This document shows, one piece after another, positions 25,221 to 34,655 of a DNA stretch of 64,000 bases. The DNA comes from Marinirhabdus sp050859505 (GTDB lineage: Bacteria > Bacteroidota > Bacteroidia > Flavobacteriales > Flavobacteriaceae). The position numbers and the translations under genes are program-made. Each line of letters opens with the position of its first letter. Within the stretch, counting starts at the first letter, position 1. The notes beneath the pieces were generated by a model that was given only the letters and a program-made list of their open reading frames with translations, had not been told where the DNA came from and did not search any database. The stretch is from contig NZ_CP193934.1 in NCBI RefSeq assembly GCF_050859505.1, forward strand, positions 744,001 to 808,000. Reading direction: 5' to 3'.

Positions 25221-25970
25221 CTATAACCTTTTCAGATCACTGGCTGGAATCCAACCATCTTTTCCGTTTGCAAGTAGTACGTGCACCCAACTATCTTCCT
25301 GTGCAGTAATCTGTACCTTGGTGCCCTCATTCAGCATAAAGGCAGTATCACTTCCCATATTGGGTTCGCTTTTAGCTTCGGTACTTTCTGAAAAAATAAT
25401 GGCTGGCTGGTCATTTAATACGTCACTATAGGTTTGATACGCCATCGCTAGACCAACTAACAATACGAATACAGAAACGATAGAAGTAGTAAAAAACAAC
25501 CGCTTTTTAGCTTCTGCCCCTGCAAACCAATAACTTAAAAATAAGATAACAAATAGTATGGCGCCTGCCACTGCTGTAATAGCCCACCCATCATAAGTTA
25601 ATATGCCGGCCAATTGTTCGTACCACCTTTTAAAAATGGTTTTGGGCAATGGCTCTATGGCATCAATCCTTGCGTTTTCGGCAAATTTTAGATTGGTTTT
25701 AATGTCTTTGTCGCTGGGAGCTAATTGCAGTGCCTTTTCGTAATAGTAAATGCTTGGCGCTACATGGTTCATTTTATAATGTGCGTTTCCTAAATTAAAA
25801 TACAATTCGGCAGAATGCTTCCCATTATCCAATACTTTTTCCCAGGAATTTATAGCTTCTTGAAATTTTGCATTTTTATAATGTTCTTTCCCCTGATCAA
25901 AAAGCGCATTATTTTGTCCCCAACCTAAAGCTGAAACTGATACCAAAAGTAGGAAGAGTAACTTTTTCAT
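25221..25970 (-). CDS. batE: BatE: TPR and SH3 domain membrane protein
   Basis: A 249-residue protein with a signal peptide, TPR repeats at about 22-105 (ALFDQGKEHYKNAKFQEAINSWEKVL, AELYFNLGNAHYKMNHVAPSIYYYEKAL), two membrane helices at about 130-175 and a C-terminal bacterial SH3 segment (GTKVQITAQEDSWVHVLLANGKDGWIPASDL). This matches BatE, the last product of the Bat (Bacteroides aerotolerance) operon. Its stop closes the operon; its start lies 1 bp behind the batD stop. Confidence 0.88.
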   Translation of the reverse strand: MKKLLFLLLVSVSALGWGQNNALFDQGKEHYKNAKFQEAINSWEKVLDNGKHSAELYFNLGNAHYKMNHVAPSIYYYEKALQLAPSDKDIKTNLKFAENARIDAIEPLPKTIFKRWYEQLAGILTYDGWAITAVAGAILFVILFLSYWFAGAEAKKRLFFTTSIVSVFVLLVGLAMAYQTYSDVLNDQPAIIFSESTEAKSEPNMGSDTAFMLNEGTKVQITAQEDSWVHVLLANGKDGWIPASDLKRL

Positions 25971-25971
25971 C

Positions 25972-27741
25972 TTACTTAATTTGTTTATCTATGGTTGAAA
26001 TAATACGAGCTGCCTTTTCATAATCCTGCTGCATCGCTACTTGACTCGTTGGAGTGTATCTTGCATATTCACAACTTTTAAGCACCAGTATAAATTCTGA
26101 AATTACTTGCGGTTGCACTTGTTTTTCTTCCAGCAATGCTGAAATTTTCTCTTTGCTGAAATCGCTCGTTTCAATAGTCAATTTCGCTTTTAAATAATTG
26201 TGGAAAGCTCGTTCTAGTGATTCGTAAAAAACCACACGATCGTTCATGTTTTTCTTGGCTTCTCTCAAATATTTTTTCGCTAGGCGATCTGCTTTCCGAA
26301 GTCTGTTTCCTGCTACATCTGCCAATCTTTCTCTACGTTTTCTGCCTGCTACAATACACAATGGAATTAATAACATAGGACCGCCCATGAGCGACCAGAA
26401 CAAAGTAGACTTAAAGAAGGGCACCGTCGCAATTGGCTCCAAATTGGCGTCTAGCTTGATAAACTCAAATTGTGCATCTTCTAAGTTGTCTGTCGCTATC
26501 GCAGTTGTGTTTTCAGCAGGGGTTGTGTTGGCAACGGGACCATTTTCTACGTTAATGAATATCTCTTCACTAGATAAAGTTTCGTAGCGCTCTGTCTTTG
26601 GATTAAAATAAGAAAATGTAATAGGTCGTACAGGATAGTTCCCTTTAAACTGTGGTACCACTGTATATTTTTCGGTAATATTCCCTCGCATTCCATCACT
26701 TTGTACAGTTACTTGATTATCGCGTTCTGGCGTATACACTTCTAAAGCACTTGGTAGTTTTAAACTTGGGAGATCAAATAATTTTAAATTCCCTTTTCCT
26801 GAAATTTTAGTGGTAAGTTCTAAGGATTCGTTGGCATCTAAAGTAGTTCTATTAGATAGCACTTGAAACTGAAAATCGCCTACTGCGCCTGTAAAATCGT
26901 CTGGTTTTCCCTGAACAGGTAATGGCTTCACAGTAATAGTTCTGCTTCCCGCCGAAACTGTTTTATTCACCCGAACCATGCGCTGTCTTCCAAAAATGTC
27001 GCGTTTATTGCTTCGTACATCCACGGGAATATCCAGCGTAAGTGGCTCAATTTCGAGCTCACCTGATTTTTGAGGATACAAAACAGTAGAGCGCAAAATC
27101 ACAAAGCGATAGTCCTCACCTTGATATTTTCCATCGTAAATTTTATAATTGCCCTGATTGTTAATATTCTGGCTCCAGAAATCGGCATATTTTGGTGAGC
27201 TTACCTCTCGCCAATTACTGGTAATACTCACATCATGCGAAACATATAATTTGTAAGTAACCGTAATCGCTTCACTTAAATAAGGGCTGGAATTTGAAAT
27301 TTCAGCCACTAAATGTACATTCTCATTTGCTAAATATTCTGCATTGCTCCCATCGTTTGAAATGGTAACAGCATTACCCACACTTACTGTTATCGGAGAA
27401 GTTTTATACGTTTGTCCTGCAATTTCAATCGTGGCTTGGCCAATGGTGGCATTTCCTTTTTGAAGTGGTGACAAGAAGTAGGAATAGGTTTTAGAATAAC
27501 TTCGTTTGCCGTTAAAATAAGAATTGCTAATAGCCTGATTGGGACCACCCACCACACGGAATCCTTCAAAATCTGGCGGATTAAAATTATCGCCATCCTG
27601 GTTCATCTCAAAATCTACACGTAATCGCTCATTAAGACCTAGCTTTTTCTTGCTCACTTTCGCCTCAAAAGTCACCTGTGCTTGAGCAATACCACCAAAC
27701 AACAAAAAACAAACTATGAATAAAAAATGAATCTTTTTCAT
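25972..27741 (-). CDS. batD: BatD: aerotolerance (oxygen tolerance) membrane protein
   Basis: A 589-residue protein with a signal peptide, long periplasmic beta-sandwich domains (about 25-420; for example LNERLRVDFEMNQDGDNFNPPDFEGFRVVGGPNQ) and a membrane helix near 440-462, followed by a basic cytoplasmic helical tail. This is the BatD plan. BatD is thought to bind or organise BatA/BatB at the inner membrane. The ATG at 27741 overlaps the batC stop in TAATG; an in-frame TTG six bases upstream is less likely. Confidence 0.88.
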   Translation of the reverse strand: MKKIHFLFIVCFLLFGGIAQAQVTFEAKVSKKKLGLNERLRVDFEMNQDGDNFNPPDFEGFRVVGGPNQAISNSYFNGKRSYSKTYSYFLSPLQKGNATIGQATIEIAGQTYKTSPITVSVGNAVTISNDGSNAEYLANENVHLVAEISNSSPYLSEAITVTYKLYVSHDVSITSNWREVSSPKYADFWSQNINNQGNYKIYDGKYQGEDYRFVILRSTVLYPQKSGELEIEPLTLDIPVDVRSNKRDIFGRQRMVRVNKTVSAGSRTITVKPLPVQGKPDDFTGAVGDFQFQVLSNRTTLDANESLELTTKISGKGNLKLFDLPSLKLPSALEVYTPERDNQVTVQSDGMRGNITEKYTVVPQFKGNYPVRPITFSYFNPKTERYETLSSEEIFINVENGPVANTTPAENTTAIATDNLEDAQFEFIKLDANLEPIATVPFFKSTLFWSLMGGPMLLIPLCIVAGRKRRERLADVAGNRLRKADRLAKKYLREAKKNMNDRVVFYESLERAFHNYLKAKLTIETSDFSKEKISALLEEKQVQPQVISEFILVLKSCEYARYTPTSQVAMQQDYEKAARIISTIDKQIK

Positions 27742-28637
27742 TACCAATCTTTTTCAGATATTACTTTGGCGCCTTTTTGTTTTTTGGCGTTTATTTTTTC
27801 CTGAACCTTTTGCTCTTCATTGTTCATAGCTTCCAGGAGGTTTTTAATTTGTTGTGGCGACATTTGCCCGGGTTGAGGCTGTTGTTGTTTCTGGTCGCTT
27901 TTGTCTTTTTCTCCTTCGTTAGGCTTGTCTGGTTTTCCTTTGTCTTCTTCATTTTCGCCTTTTTTCTCATCATCTTTATCGTCGCCCTTGTCCTTATCTT
28001 CTTTTTCGTCGCCTTCATTTCCTTCCTTATCTTTTTCTTCTTCGTCTTTCTTGTCTTGTTTATCTTCGTTCTTGTCGTCTTTATCCTGGTTTTTATCCTG
28101 GTCTTTATTGTCCCCATCGCCCCCTTTTGGTGGGTTTTTCTCCAACATGTCTTTTGCTAAGGCAAGATTGTACCGTGTTTCATCGTCATTCGGGTTATTT
28201 CTAAGCGCATTTTTATAGGCATCTACAGCATCTTGATATTTCTTAGAATTCATATACGTATTTCCAAGGTTGTGGTAGGCACCGTGTTTATCACTTTTTG
28301 AAGTTGCCACAGCTGCCGCTTGCTGAAAACGACTCATCGCTTCGTCATTTTTCTCCTTATTATAATAGGCGTTTCCTAAATTATATTTTGCAGTTTCACT
28401 TTTCGGATTTATGGCAATGGCTTTTCTGTATTCTGCTTCACCTTCCACAAAATTATCATCGGCTAGCGCGAGACTAGCATCGCTTACCAATTCTTTGGTT
28501 TCACGGAGTAACTGTCTTTCTTCTTTTTGTTTGTCCTTTTCTTTCACTTGATCTTTTGCTTGCGCGGAAATTTCCGCAGAAAAGCATACGACCATTATAT
28601 ATGCAAGTAACTTTAAAATATTCTTCTGTGTCTTCAT
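27741..28637 (-). CDS. batC: BatC: TPR protein with charged low-complexity region
   Basis: About 298 residues: a signal peptide (MKTQKNILKLLAYIMVVCFSAEISAQ), three to four TPR units (about 45-165, for example AEYRKAIAINPKSETAKYNLGNAYYNKEKNDEAMSRF), then a very charged low-complexity stretch of D, K and E (about 175-255) and a Q/P-rich end with KVISEKDW. BatC in other Bacteroidetes has the same plan. The ATG at 28637 follows the batB stop by 1 bp; an upstream in-frame start at 28655 would overlap batB. Confidence 0.86.
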   Translation of the reverse strand: MKTQKNILKLLAYIMVVCFSAEISAQAKDQVKEKDKQKEERQLLRETKELVSDASLALADDNFVEGEAEYRKAIAINPKSETAKYNLGNAYYNKEKNDEAMSRFQQAAAVATSKSDKHGAYHNLGNTYMNSKKYQDAVDAYKNALRNNPNDDETRYNLALAKDMLEKNPPKGGDGDNKDQDKNQDKDDKNEDKQDKKDEEEKDKEGNEGDEKEDKDKGDDKDDEKKGENEEDKGKPDKPNEGEKDKSDQKQQQPQPGQMSPQQIKNLLEAMNNEEQKVQEKINAKKQKGAKVISEKDW

Positions 28638-28638
28638 T

Positions 28639-29679
28639 TTATGTATCGGCTTCATTAAACAAATTCAATTTTTTGAGCCAGGCGGTTTTGCGCTCCAGCA
28701 ACAATATATCCAATACTAACAAAAATAATGCCCCAGCCAAAAACCACTGAAACTGGTCTTTAAAATCTGTAAATTGCTTAGAGTCGAATGTCTTTTTGTT
28801 CATACCATTCAGAATAGCTGTCACGGTTTCAACTACTTCCTTAGTGTTATTTCCCGGAATGTACACTCCGTTACCTTCTTCGGCAATTTGTTTTAGAGTT
28901 TCTTCTCCCAGACGGGTAGTGACCTGTTCGTTATTTTGGTCGCGCTTGTAATATTGTAAAATACCATTTCGTTTTATGGGAATGGGGCCTCCTTTTTCGG
29001 TACCCACTCCAATAGTATAAATTTTTATGCCGAGCGCTGCGGCTTCTTCGGCAATACTTTCACTGTTTCCTTCGTGGTCTTCACCGTCGGAAATAATAAA
29101 GAGCACTCTGTTTGCCTGTTCTTCATCATTATAGTAGGTCTTTGCCATTTGGATTGCCTCGTTGATGGCGGTTCCCTGGCTGGAAACCATATCGGTATTC
29201 ATATTATTCAAAAATAATTTTGCAGAAGAGAAATCGGTTGTAATAGGCACCTGCGGAAAGGCACTTCCTGCATACCCAATAATACCAATCCTGTCGCCCC
29301 CAAGGCTGTTTAAAATCTGCGTAACGAGTTGTTTGGATTTTTCAATACGGCTAGGTGCGATGTCTTCGGCCAACATACTTTTTGACACATCCAGGGCGAA
29401 TACTACATCTACGCCTTCACGTTTTACATTTTCAATTTTAGTTCCAATCTTTGGGTTAACGAGTCCAATTGCCAGACAAGCAATTGCCAGACAGAATATA
29501 AATACCTTTAAAATGGGTTTAAAAACAGAACGATTTGGGCTCAGTTTTTTTAGTAAATCAGTATTTGAAAATTTCTTTTGCGTTTGTCGTTTCCAAATGA
29601 GCACACCCATAAACAGCAATACAATCACTGGGATAGCTAGCAGTAGGTAAAAGTATATGGGTTGTTCTAGTTGATACAT
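28639..29679 (-). CDS. batB: BatB: VWA domain membrane protein
   Basis: A 346-residue protein with N-terminal membrane helices (about 8-28 and 56-74), a von Willebrand A domain with the MIDAS motif VVFALDVSKSMLAEDIAPSR and the later IISDGEDHEG, and a C-terminal helix near 312-330. BatA and BatB are sister proteins of the Bat complex, probably forming an inner-membrane assembly facing the periplasm. 47 bp separate it from batA. Confidence 0.9.
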   Translation of the reverse strand: MYQLEQPIYFYLLLAIPVIVLLFMGVLIWKRQTQKKFSNTDLLKKLSPNRSVFKPILKVFIFCLAIACLAIGLVNPKIGTKIENVKREGVDVVFALDVSKSMLAEDIAPSRIEKSKQLVTQILNSLGGDRIGIIGYAGSAFPQVPITTDFSSAKLFLNNMNTDMVSSQGTAINEAIQMAKTYYNDEEQANRVLFIISDGEDHEGNSESIAEEAAALGIKIYTIGVGTEKGGPIPIKRNGILQYYKRDQNNEQVTTRLGEETLKQIAEEGNGVYIPGNNTKEVVETVTAILNGMNKKTFDSKQFTDFKDQFQWFLAGALFLLVLDILLLERKTAWLKKLNLFNEADT

Positions 29680-29726
29680 TTTTTATTATTTTCCTTTGGA
29701 AAATTATTATCTATTAGTATTCTTTA

Positions 29727-30728
29727 TTACACAAAACTTCGAAACACCGTATAGCGCAATAACCACTCTAGACCTAAAAATATGAGGGCAAGTAGTACTA
29801 GCGGACGGTATTTTTCGTCATAACTCTTGTATTTTAATTCTTCTATATCTGTTTTTTCTAACTTGTTAATCTCTTCATAAATCTCGTTAAGCTTAGTGGT
29901 GCTCGTAGCTCTAAAGTATTGTCCGTCTGTTACTGTAGCAATTTCTTTAAGTAGCGCTTCATCTATATTTACTTGTTGCATACCGTATTGAAAAGTATTA
30001 TCTGGCTTTAAACCAATAGGACTTAGCGCCATTCCCTTGCTACCCAAGCCTATGGTGTATACTTTAATACCAAACTCTACAGCAAGTTCGCTTGCAATTT
30101 TGGGGTCTATAAAACCGCTGTTATTTTCACCATCTGTCATTAAAATGATGATTTTACTCTTTGCTGTGCTTTCTTTTAATCTATTTACAGCCGTTGCCAG
30201 ACCCATCCCAATGGCGGTTCCTCCTTCAATGATGGTATTATATTCTATGGTTTTTAGTGCTGAAAGCACGATGCCTTTATCACTCGTCAACGGCGTTTTG
30301 GTATAGCTTTCTCCTGCATATTCTACCAAACCAATTCTATCGTTAGGACGGTTATCTATAAACCTGGCAGCTACTAATTTTAATGCTTCCAACCGATTGG
30401 GCTTTAAGTCCCGCGCCAACATACTTGCTGAAACATCTACCGCAATTACTATATCTATCCCTTTGGTGGTTTTTATTTTGGTGCTTTCGTCTACCGTTCT
30501 GGGTCGCGCCATGGCTACAATGATGGCTGCCAATGCCAATAATCGCAATACAAATAGCAAAGGGCGTACGTTTGCCAACCAGTTCTTCCCGGTTTTAAAG
30601 CCTTTGATACTAGAAATTTTTAACGCAGCCGTTTGTTGCTTTCGTTTCCAGAGATACCAAAGCACCAGCAATGGCAGCAACAATAGCAGCCAAAATAATT
30701 GCGGATGTACATATTCAAACTGTTGCAT
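29727..30728 (-). CDS. batA: BatA: VWA domain membrane protein
   Basis: A 333-residue protein with the same layout as BatB: helices near 8-26 and 55-75, a VWA domain with MIDAS IVIAVDVSASMLARDLKPNR and IILMTDGENNSG, and a C-terminal helix (LVLLALIFLGLEWLLRY). The start overlaps the stop of the preceding gene in TAATG, a sign of translational coupling. Confidence 0.9.
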   Translation of the reverse strand: MQQFEYVHPQLFWLLLLLPLLVLWYLWKRKQQTAALKISSIKGFKTGKNWLANVRPLLFVLRLLALAAIIVAMARPRTVDESTKIKTTKGIDIVIAVDVSASMLARDLKPNRLEALKLVAARFIDNRPNDRIGLVEYAGESYTKTPLTSDKGIVLSALKTIEYNTIIEGGTAIGMGLATAVNRLKESTAKSKIIILMTDGENNSGFIDPKIASELAVEFGIKVYTIGLGSKGMALSPIGLKPDNTFQYGMQQVNIDEALLKEIATVTDGQYFRATSTTKLNEIYEEINKLEKTDIEELKYKSYDEKYRPLVLLALIFLGLEWLLRYTVFRSFV

Positions 30729-32422
30729 TAGTTGTCTTTGGTTTCTTGTATTTCTAGCTCTACTGAATTGATAATTCTATCCTTAATCCCTACTGAAAAA
30801 CGCCCATCGTTTTGATACACTACCAACACTGTTTGCACACCATTTTGTTGTGCAAAAAGTAATAACTCATAGTAACTCTGGTCTTTTAAGACTTTATTAT
30901 TTCCTACTGAAACATTAAACTGCCCGTAAGCTTTCAATCCTTTAATTCCTTTTTCGGTTGAAAATTCTTCTCTTTTTACAATCATATTTAAAGCGCCGCG
31001 CCGTTCCAATTCGGTAAGTGCTGCATCCATTAATGGATCCAGATTTACATCTTCCTGTGCATTTTTGGTTTGCGTAGTACTTACCAGAACATACAACGGA
31101 TCTGTTAAACTTCCTGCACTAAAAACATTTGCACTGCTTACCACTATGTTTTCACCATCTGGGATTTCTATATCGGTTCGAACCAGAATTTCTGGAGTTT
31201 CCAGAATTATTTGTGGGTTTCCGTATTCACTTTTATACCAGCGACCTTCAGCCAGGTCTCGGTATTCATTTCCTAAAACATCATCTTTTAACGTATCGAA
31301 CCCGTTAATGCTTCCGTAAATAGCTCCTGCTAAAATTAGTGCAACCAACACTCCAACGCCTGCGTAGACATACTTTCTGCGCTGTTTCTTTTGGCGTTGT
31401 TGTTCTAAATAGATTTCGTTTTCTAGTAGTTCTTCTTCGGTGGGTTCGGGTACTGCTTCGTGTGTGTGGTTGATAATCTCTTCCACAGCGGCACGGTCTT
31501 CTTTTGCCTGTGTTTCGGCTTGCTGCATCTTGGCAAATTTCACCAAATCGGCTCGCTTTAAAATACCATCCAACCGCTTAATATCGTCCATTTCAAAGTC
31601 GAAATTTCCTCCGTCTTTCAGCAACTGTAATCGGGCAATCAATTCGTCTGATGTACTTTCCAACGCGGTTTCATCTACTTCTCGATCTAAATACCGTTTT
31701 ACAATTTCGGTTAAATGCGAATAGTATTCTTTGCTTTTGTTTTCTTTCAGATAGGTCGAACTATCCAATGTTTGTAGGGCCACCAACGCTTCCTCATAGG
31801 GAGGCAATTGTTGCTCTTTGGCATCTTTAATCTTTTTTCTTCGGAAGAAAATATAGGCGATAACTCCACCTATAACCAGCAATCCAATAAGCCAGGGCAA
31901 CCATTTCCAAAAGTCGAAAGGTGGTCTATCCACCTCAACTGCCGGCTTTATCTCAAACATTTTTTGTTGGGTCGTATCTACAGCAACATCGCGTACTTCA
32001 ACTTGTATAGAATCTAAATTGAAAACTTTCTGATTAATAACAATCCGTTGTGGCGGAATGGTATAGGCTCCAGAATCAAACTGAGTGAGTCCATATTTTT
32101 TAATGAGGCGCATTTTCTTAGCCTCAAAGGTGGTATCTACCTTATAACTTTCAATTACTTCCAAAGGCAAAAACGTTTGTCCTTCCGGGAAAACAACCAG
32201 ATCTGTTGTGTCGGCCTCTACATAGACATTGTATCGAATCTCTTCGCCAATACGGATTTGGGTGGTGTCTACCGAGGAGGTTACTTGGGCGTTGGAAATG
32301 AGAACAAAGAATAGAGAACAAAGAACAAAGACCCTTCGGTACACTTTTGATCGTGCCTCACAAAAGCACTCAGGGACCTGAGGTAATAAATTATTAATAT
32401 TTTTCAAATTGTACTTCGTCAT
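30728..32422 (-). CDS. BatD-like membrane protein of the Bat operon, start uncertain
   Basis: Up to 564 residues. A hydrophobic signal segment (VFVLCSLFFVLISNAQ) is followed by a periplasmic beta-sandwich beginning SSVDTTQIRIGEEIRYNVYVEADTTDLVVFPEG, a membrane helix (WLIGLLVIGGVIAYIFFRRKK) near 175-200, a helical cytoplasmic part, a second membrane helix (YVYAGVGVLVALILAGAIYG) and a C-terminal lipoyl/DUF-like domain. The first domain resembles BatD. The first 26 or so codons include a GC palindrome (CTCAGGGACCTGAG, 32369-32382), so the real start may be further in, perhaps a GTG at 32344. Confidence 0.75.
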   Translation of the reverse strand: MTKYNLKNINNLLPQVPECFCEARSKVYRRVFVLCSLFFVLISNAQVTSSVDTTQIRIGEEIRYNVYVEADTTDLVVFPEGQTFLPLEVIESYKVDTTFEAKKMRLIKKYGLTQFDSGAYTIPPQRIVINQKVFNLDSIQVEVRDVAVDTTQQKMFEIKPAVEVDRPPFDFWKWLPWLIGLLVIGGVIAYIFFRRKKIKDAKEQQLPPYEEALVALQTLDSSTYLKENKSKEYYSHLTEIVKRYLDREVDETALESTSDELIARLQLLKDGGNFDFEMDDIKRLDGILKRADLVKFAKMQQAETQAKEDRAAVEEIINHTHEAVPEPTEEELLENEIYLEQQRQKKQRRKYVYAGVGVLVALILAGAIYGSINGFDTLKDDVLGNEYRDLAEGRWYKSEYGNPQIILETPEILVRTDIEIPDGENIVVSSANVFSAGSLTDPLYVLVSTTQTKNAQEDVNLDPLMDAALTELERRGALNMIVKREEFSTEKGIKGLKAYGQFNVSVGNNKVLKDQSYYELLLFAQQNGVQTVLVVYQNDGRFSVGIKDRIINSVELEIQETKDN

Positions 32423-32466
32423 TAGTAAATCGTACTTTTATATTCCCCTTTTTGGGGGCTAGGGGC

Positions 32467-33330
32467 TTATCTTCTTTTAAAATATCCTAATAATTTCTTG
32501 ACGTAGCTCTCGTCTACTCGGCAGCTTATGGCGCCGGCTCCACTTTTGGTGAAGGCTTCCTGGAAATAAGCTACTCGTTCTCGGTAATAGCTATTATAAT
32601 TTCTGCGAACACCTTTGGAACCTGTGTTCACAAGCATTAATTCGCCCGTTTCTTCATCTTGCATTTGCACCATTCCCAGATTTGGCATTTCTTCTTCTCT
32701 ACGATCGTACACTCGAATACCAGTGACATCATGTTTTCCAGAAACGATTTTTAGGGAATCTCTGTAGCCATCTGTGATAAAATCGGAAAGCACAAAAACG
32801 ATGGCTTTTTTCTTCATCACATTGGTAAGATATTTTAGGGCTTGTGAAAGATCTGTTTTTTTACTTTTTGGTTTAAACTCCAATAATTCGCGGATAATTC
32901 TTAATACGTGGCTTTTCCCTTTTTTCGGTGGAATAAACAATTCTATTTCATCTGAAAAAAGTATCAATCCCGTTTTATCGTTATTTTGCATTGCTGAAAA
33001 TGCTAGCGTTGCAGCAACTTCGGTAATAATTTCATTTTTAAACTGGTTATCGGTTCCGAAGAATTCTGAACCCGAAATATCTGCCATCAACATCAACGTT
33101 AGTTCGCGTTCTTCTTCAAAAACCTTTATAAAAGGTTCATTATAGCGGGCGGTTACGTTCCAATCTATATTTCGAACATCGTCCCCAAATTGATATTGGC
33201 GCACTTCAGAAAACGTCATCCCACGACCCTTAAACGTACTATGATACTCGCCACCAAACACATGGTCGCTTAAGCGCCGCGTCTTGATCTCGATTTTACG
33301 TACTTTTTTTAAAAGCTCTTTGGTATCCAT
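32467..33330 (-). CDS. DUF58 domain protein of the MoxR/Bat operon
   Basis: A 287-residue soluble protein. The DUF58 signature SEVRQYQFGDDVRNIDWNVTARYNEPFIKVFEEERELTLML leads into a VWA-like core with the degenerate MIDAS LMADISGSEFF and FVLSDFITDGYRD. MoxR ATPases and DUF58 proteins work together as a chaperone-like pair. Located directly after moxR with 75 bp between. Confidence 0.92.
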   Translation of the reverse strand: MDTKELLKKVRKIEIKTRRLSDHVFGGEYHSTFKGRGMTFSEVRQYQFGDDVRNIDWNVTARYNEPFIKVFEEERELTLMLMADISGSEFFGTDNQFKNEIITEVAATLAFSAMQNNDKTGLILFSDEIELFIPPKKGKSHVLRIIRELLEFKPKSKKTDLSQALKYLTNVMKKKAIVFVLSDFITDGYRDSLKIVSGKHDVTGIRVYDRREEEMPNLGMVQMQDEETGELMLVNTGSKGVRRNYNSYYRERVAYFQEAFTKSGAGAISCRVDESYVKKLLGYFKRR

Positions 33331-33405
33331 TTCTTGATGTACGGTATACGATTTTAGATGTACGATTGTTTCAATCGTACATCGTAATTCTACAATCTAA
33401 AATCC

Positions 33406-34410
33406 CTAAGGGACCTCTATTACATTTACGATTTTCTGAATGATATCTTCTGAAGTTACATTCTCTGCTTCGGCTTCGTAGGTGATGCCAATACGGTGAC
33501 GTAGCACATCTTCTACCACAGCACGGACGTCTTCAGGAATCACATACCCTCTTCTGCGGATAAAAGCATAACATTTTGCCGCCATCGCTAAGTTGATACT
33601 TCCACGGGGAGATGCTCCAAAACTGATTAAGCCGGTAAGTTCTGAAAGACCGTACTTTTCTGGAGTTCTGGTAGCAAAAACAATGTCAAGAATATATTTT
33701 TCAATCTTTTCGTCCATATACACTTCTCTCACGGCAGCTTGTGCACGCTTGATCTGGTCTATGGTCACCACCGGATTTACTTTTTCAAAATCGCCTTTTA
33801 GATTCTGGCGCATAATAAGTTGCTCATCCTGTAAGAGTGGGTATTTAATGACTGTTTTTAGCATAAAACGGTCTACTTGCGCTTCAGGTAATGGGTAGGT
33901 TCCTTCTTGTTCTACTGGGTTTTGAGTAGCCATTACTAAAAATGGTCTGTCCAGAATAAATGTTTCTTCCCCAATGGTCACCTGCTTTTCCTGCATCGCT
34001 TCCAAGAGGGCAGATTGTACTTTGGCAGGCGCACGGTTAATCTCATCTGCCAATACAAAATTGGCGAAAATAGGCCCTTTTTTAATACTGAAATCGTTCA
34101 GTTTCATATTGTAGATCATCGTTCCCACAACATCTGCGGGCAGCAAATCTGGTGTAAACTGTATCCTGCTAAAAGTCCCATGAACAGCTTTGGAAAGTGT
34201 ATTAATGGCTAGGGTTTTTGCCAATCCCGGCACCCCTTCCAGTAAGATATGTCCCTGGCCTAAAAGCCCAATGAGCAAACGCTCTACCATTTGCTTCTGG
34301 CCAATGATTACTTTATTAATTTCCAGCGTAAGAATATCAACAAAAGCGCTTTCTTTTTCAATTTTTTCGTTCAATGCGCCAATGTCCAAGGCGGTGGTGT
34401 TTTCTTCCAT
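33406..34410 (-). CDS. MoxR family AAA+ ATPase
   Basis: A 334-residue AAA+ protein. Walker A is GVPGLAKT (59-66), Walker B is VLADEIN (119-125), with sensor 1 in LVMATQNPVEQEGTYPLPEAQVDRF and the C-terminal lid RGYVIPEDVRAVVEDVLRHRIG. MoxR ATPases are thought to help assemble or mature metal-binding or secreted VWA partner complexes. It is the first gene of the eight-gene row to batE. A possible operator lies about 50-73 bp upstream. Confidence 0.95.
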   Translation of the reverse strand: MEENTTALDIGALNEKIEKESAFVDILTLEINKVIIGQKQMVERLLIGLLGQGHILLEGVPGLAKTLAINTLSKAVHGTFSRIQFTPDLLPADVVGTMIYNMKLNDFSIKKGPIFANFVLADEINRAPAKVQSALLEAMQEKQVTIGEETFILDRPFLVMATQNPVEQEGTYPLPEAQVDRFMLKTVIKYPLLQDEQLIMRQNLKGDFEKVNPVVTIDQIKRAQAAVREVYMDEKIEKYILDIVFATRTPEKYGLSELTGLISFGASPRGSINLAMAAKCYAFIRRRGYVIPEDVRAVVEDVLRHRIGITYEAEAENVTSEDIIQKIVNVIEVP

Positions 34411-34459
34411 AATAGTAGATTCTTTTTCTATTGTAAGCTATGTGACTATTAACCACGCA

Positions 34460-34483
34460 AATTGCCTATTTATTATGGCAATT
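34460..34483. promoter_or_regulatory. Inverted repeat upstream of moxR
   Basis: AATTGCC at 34460-34466 and GGCAATT at 34477-34483 are perfect 7-bp arms around a 10-bp AT spacer, about 50 bp before the moxR start. This size suits a dimeric regulator; nothing else supports it. Confidence 0.3.
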
Positions 34484-34604
34484 GTTGTTAATGATTGGTT
34501 AAAAAGACGAAGAAAATTGATAAACATTTCATCTCATTCTGGAAGTTGTAAATTTAAAAAAGTATTAGTGTTTGTTATAATTCGAAATTTTAAAAATTAA
34601 CCAT

Positions 34605-34633
34605 AAAAAAAGGGACACTTTCGTATCCCTTTA
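34605..34633. terminator. Terminator hairpin of the 34656 lipoprotein gene
   Basis: AAAAAGGGACA and a TATCCCTTT arm pair around CTTTCG. On the minus strand the stem is followed by a T-run, ending transcription from the 34656-35033 gene before the moxR promoter region. Confidence 0.65.
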
Positions 34634-34655
34634 GTACCATTAACTATCTCATTTT

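Noticed and set aside
27824..28218. Several open frames opposite and out of phase with batC
   Set aside because: They are by-products of the charged low-complexity repeat in batC and encode biased S/F-rich or K/T-rich strings with no homology pattern.
34190..34600. 136-codon plus-strand frame at the moxR start
   Set aside because: Most of it is antisense to moxR and the rest is the AT-rich leader; composition is unlike a protein.
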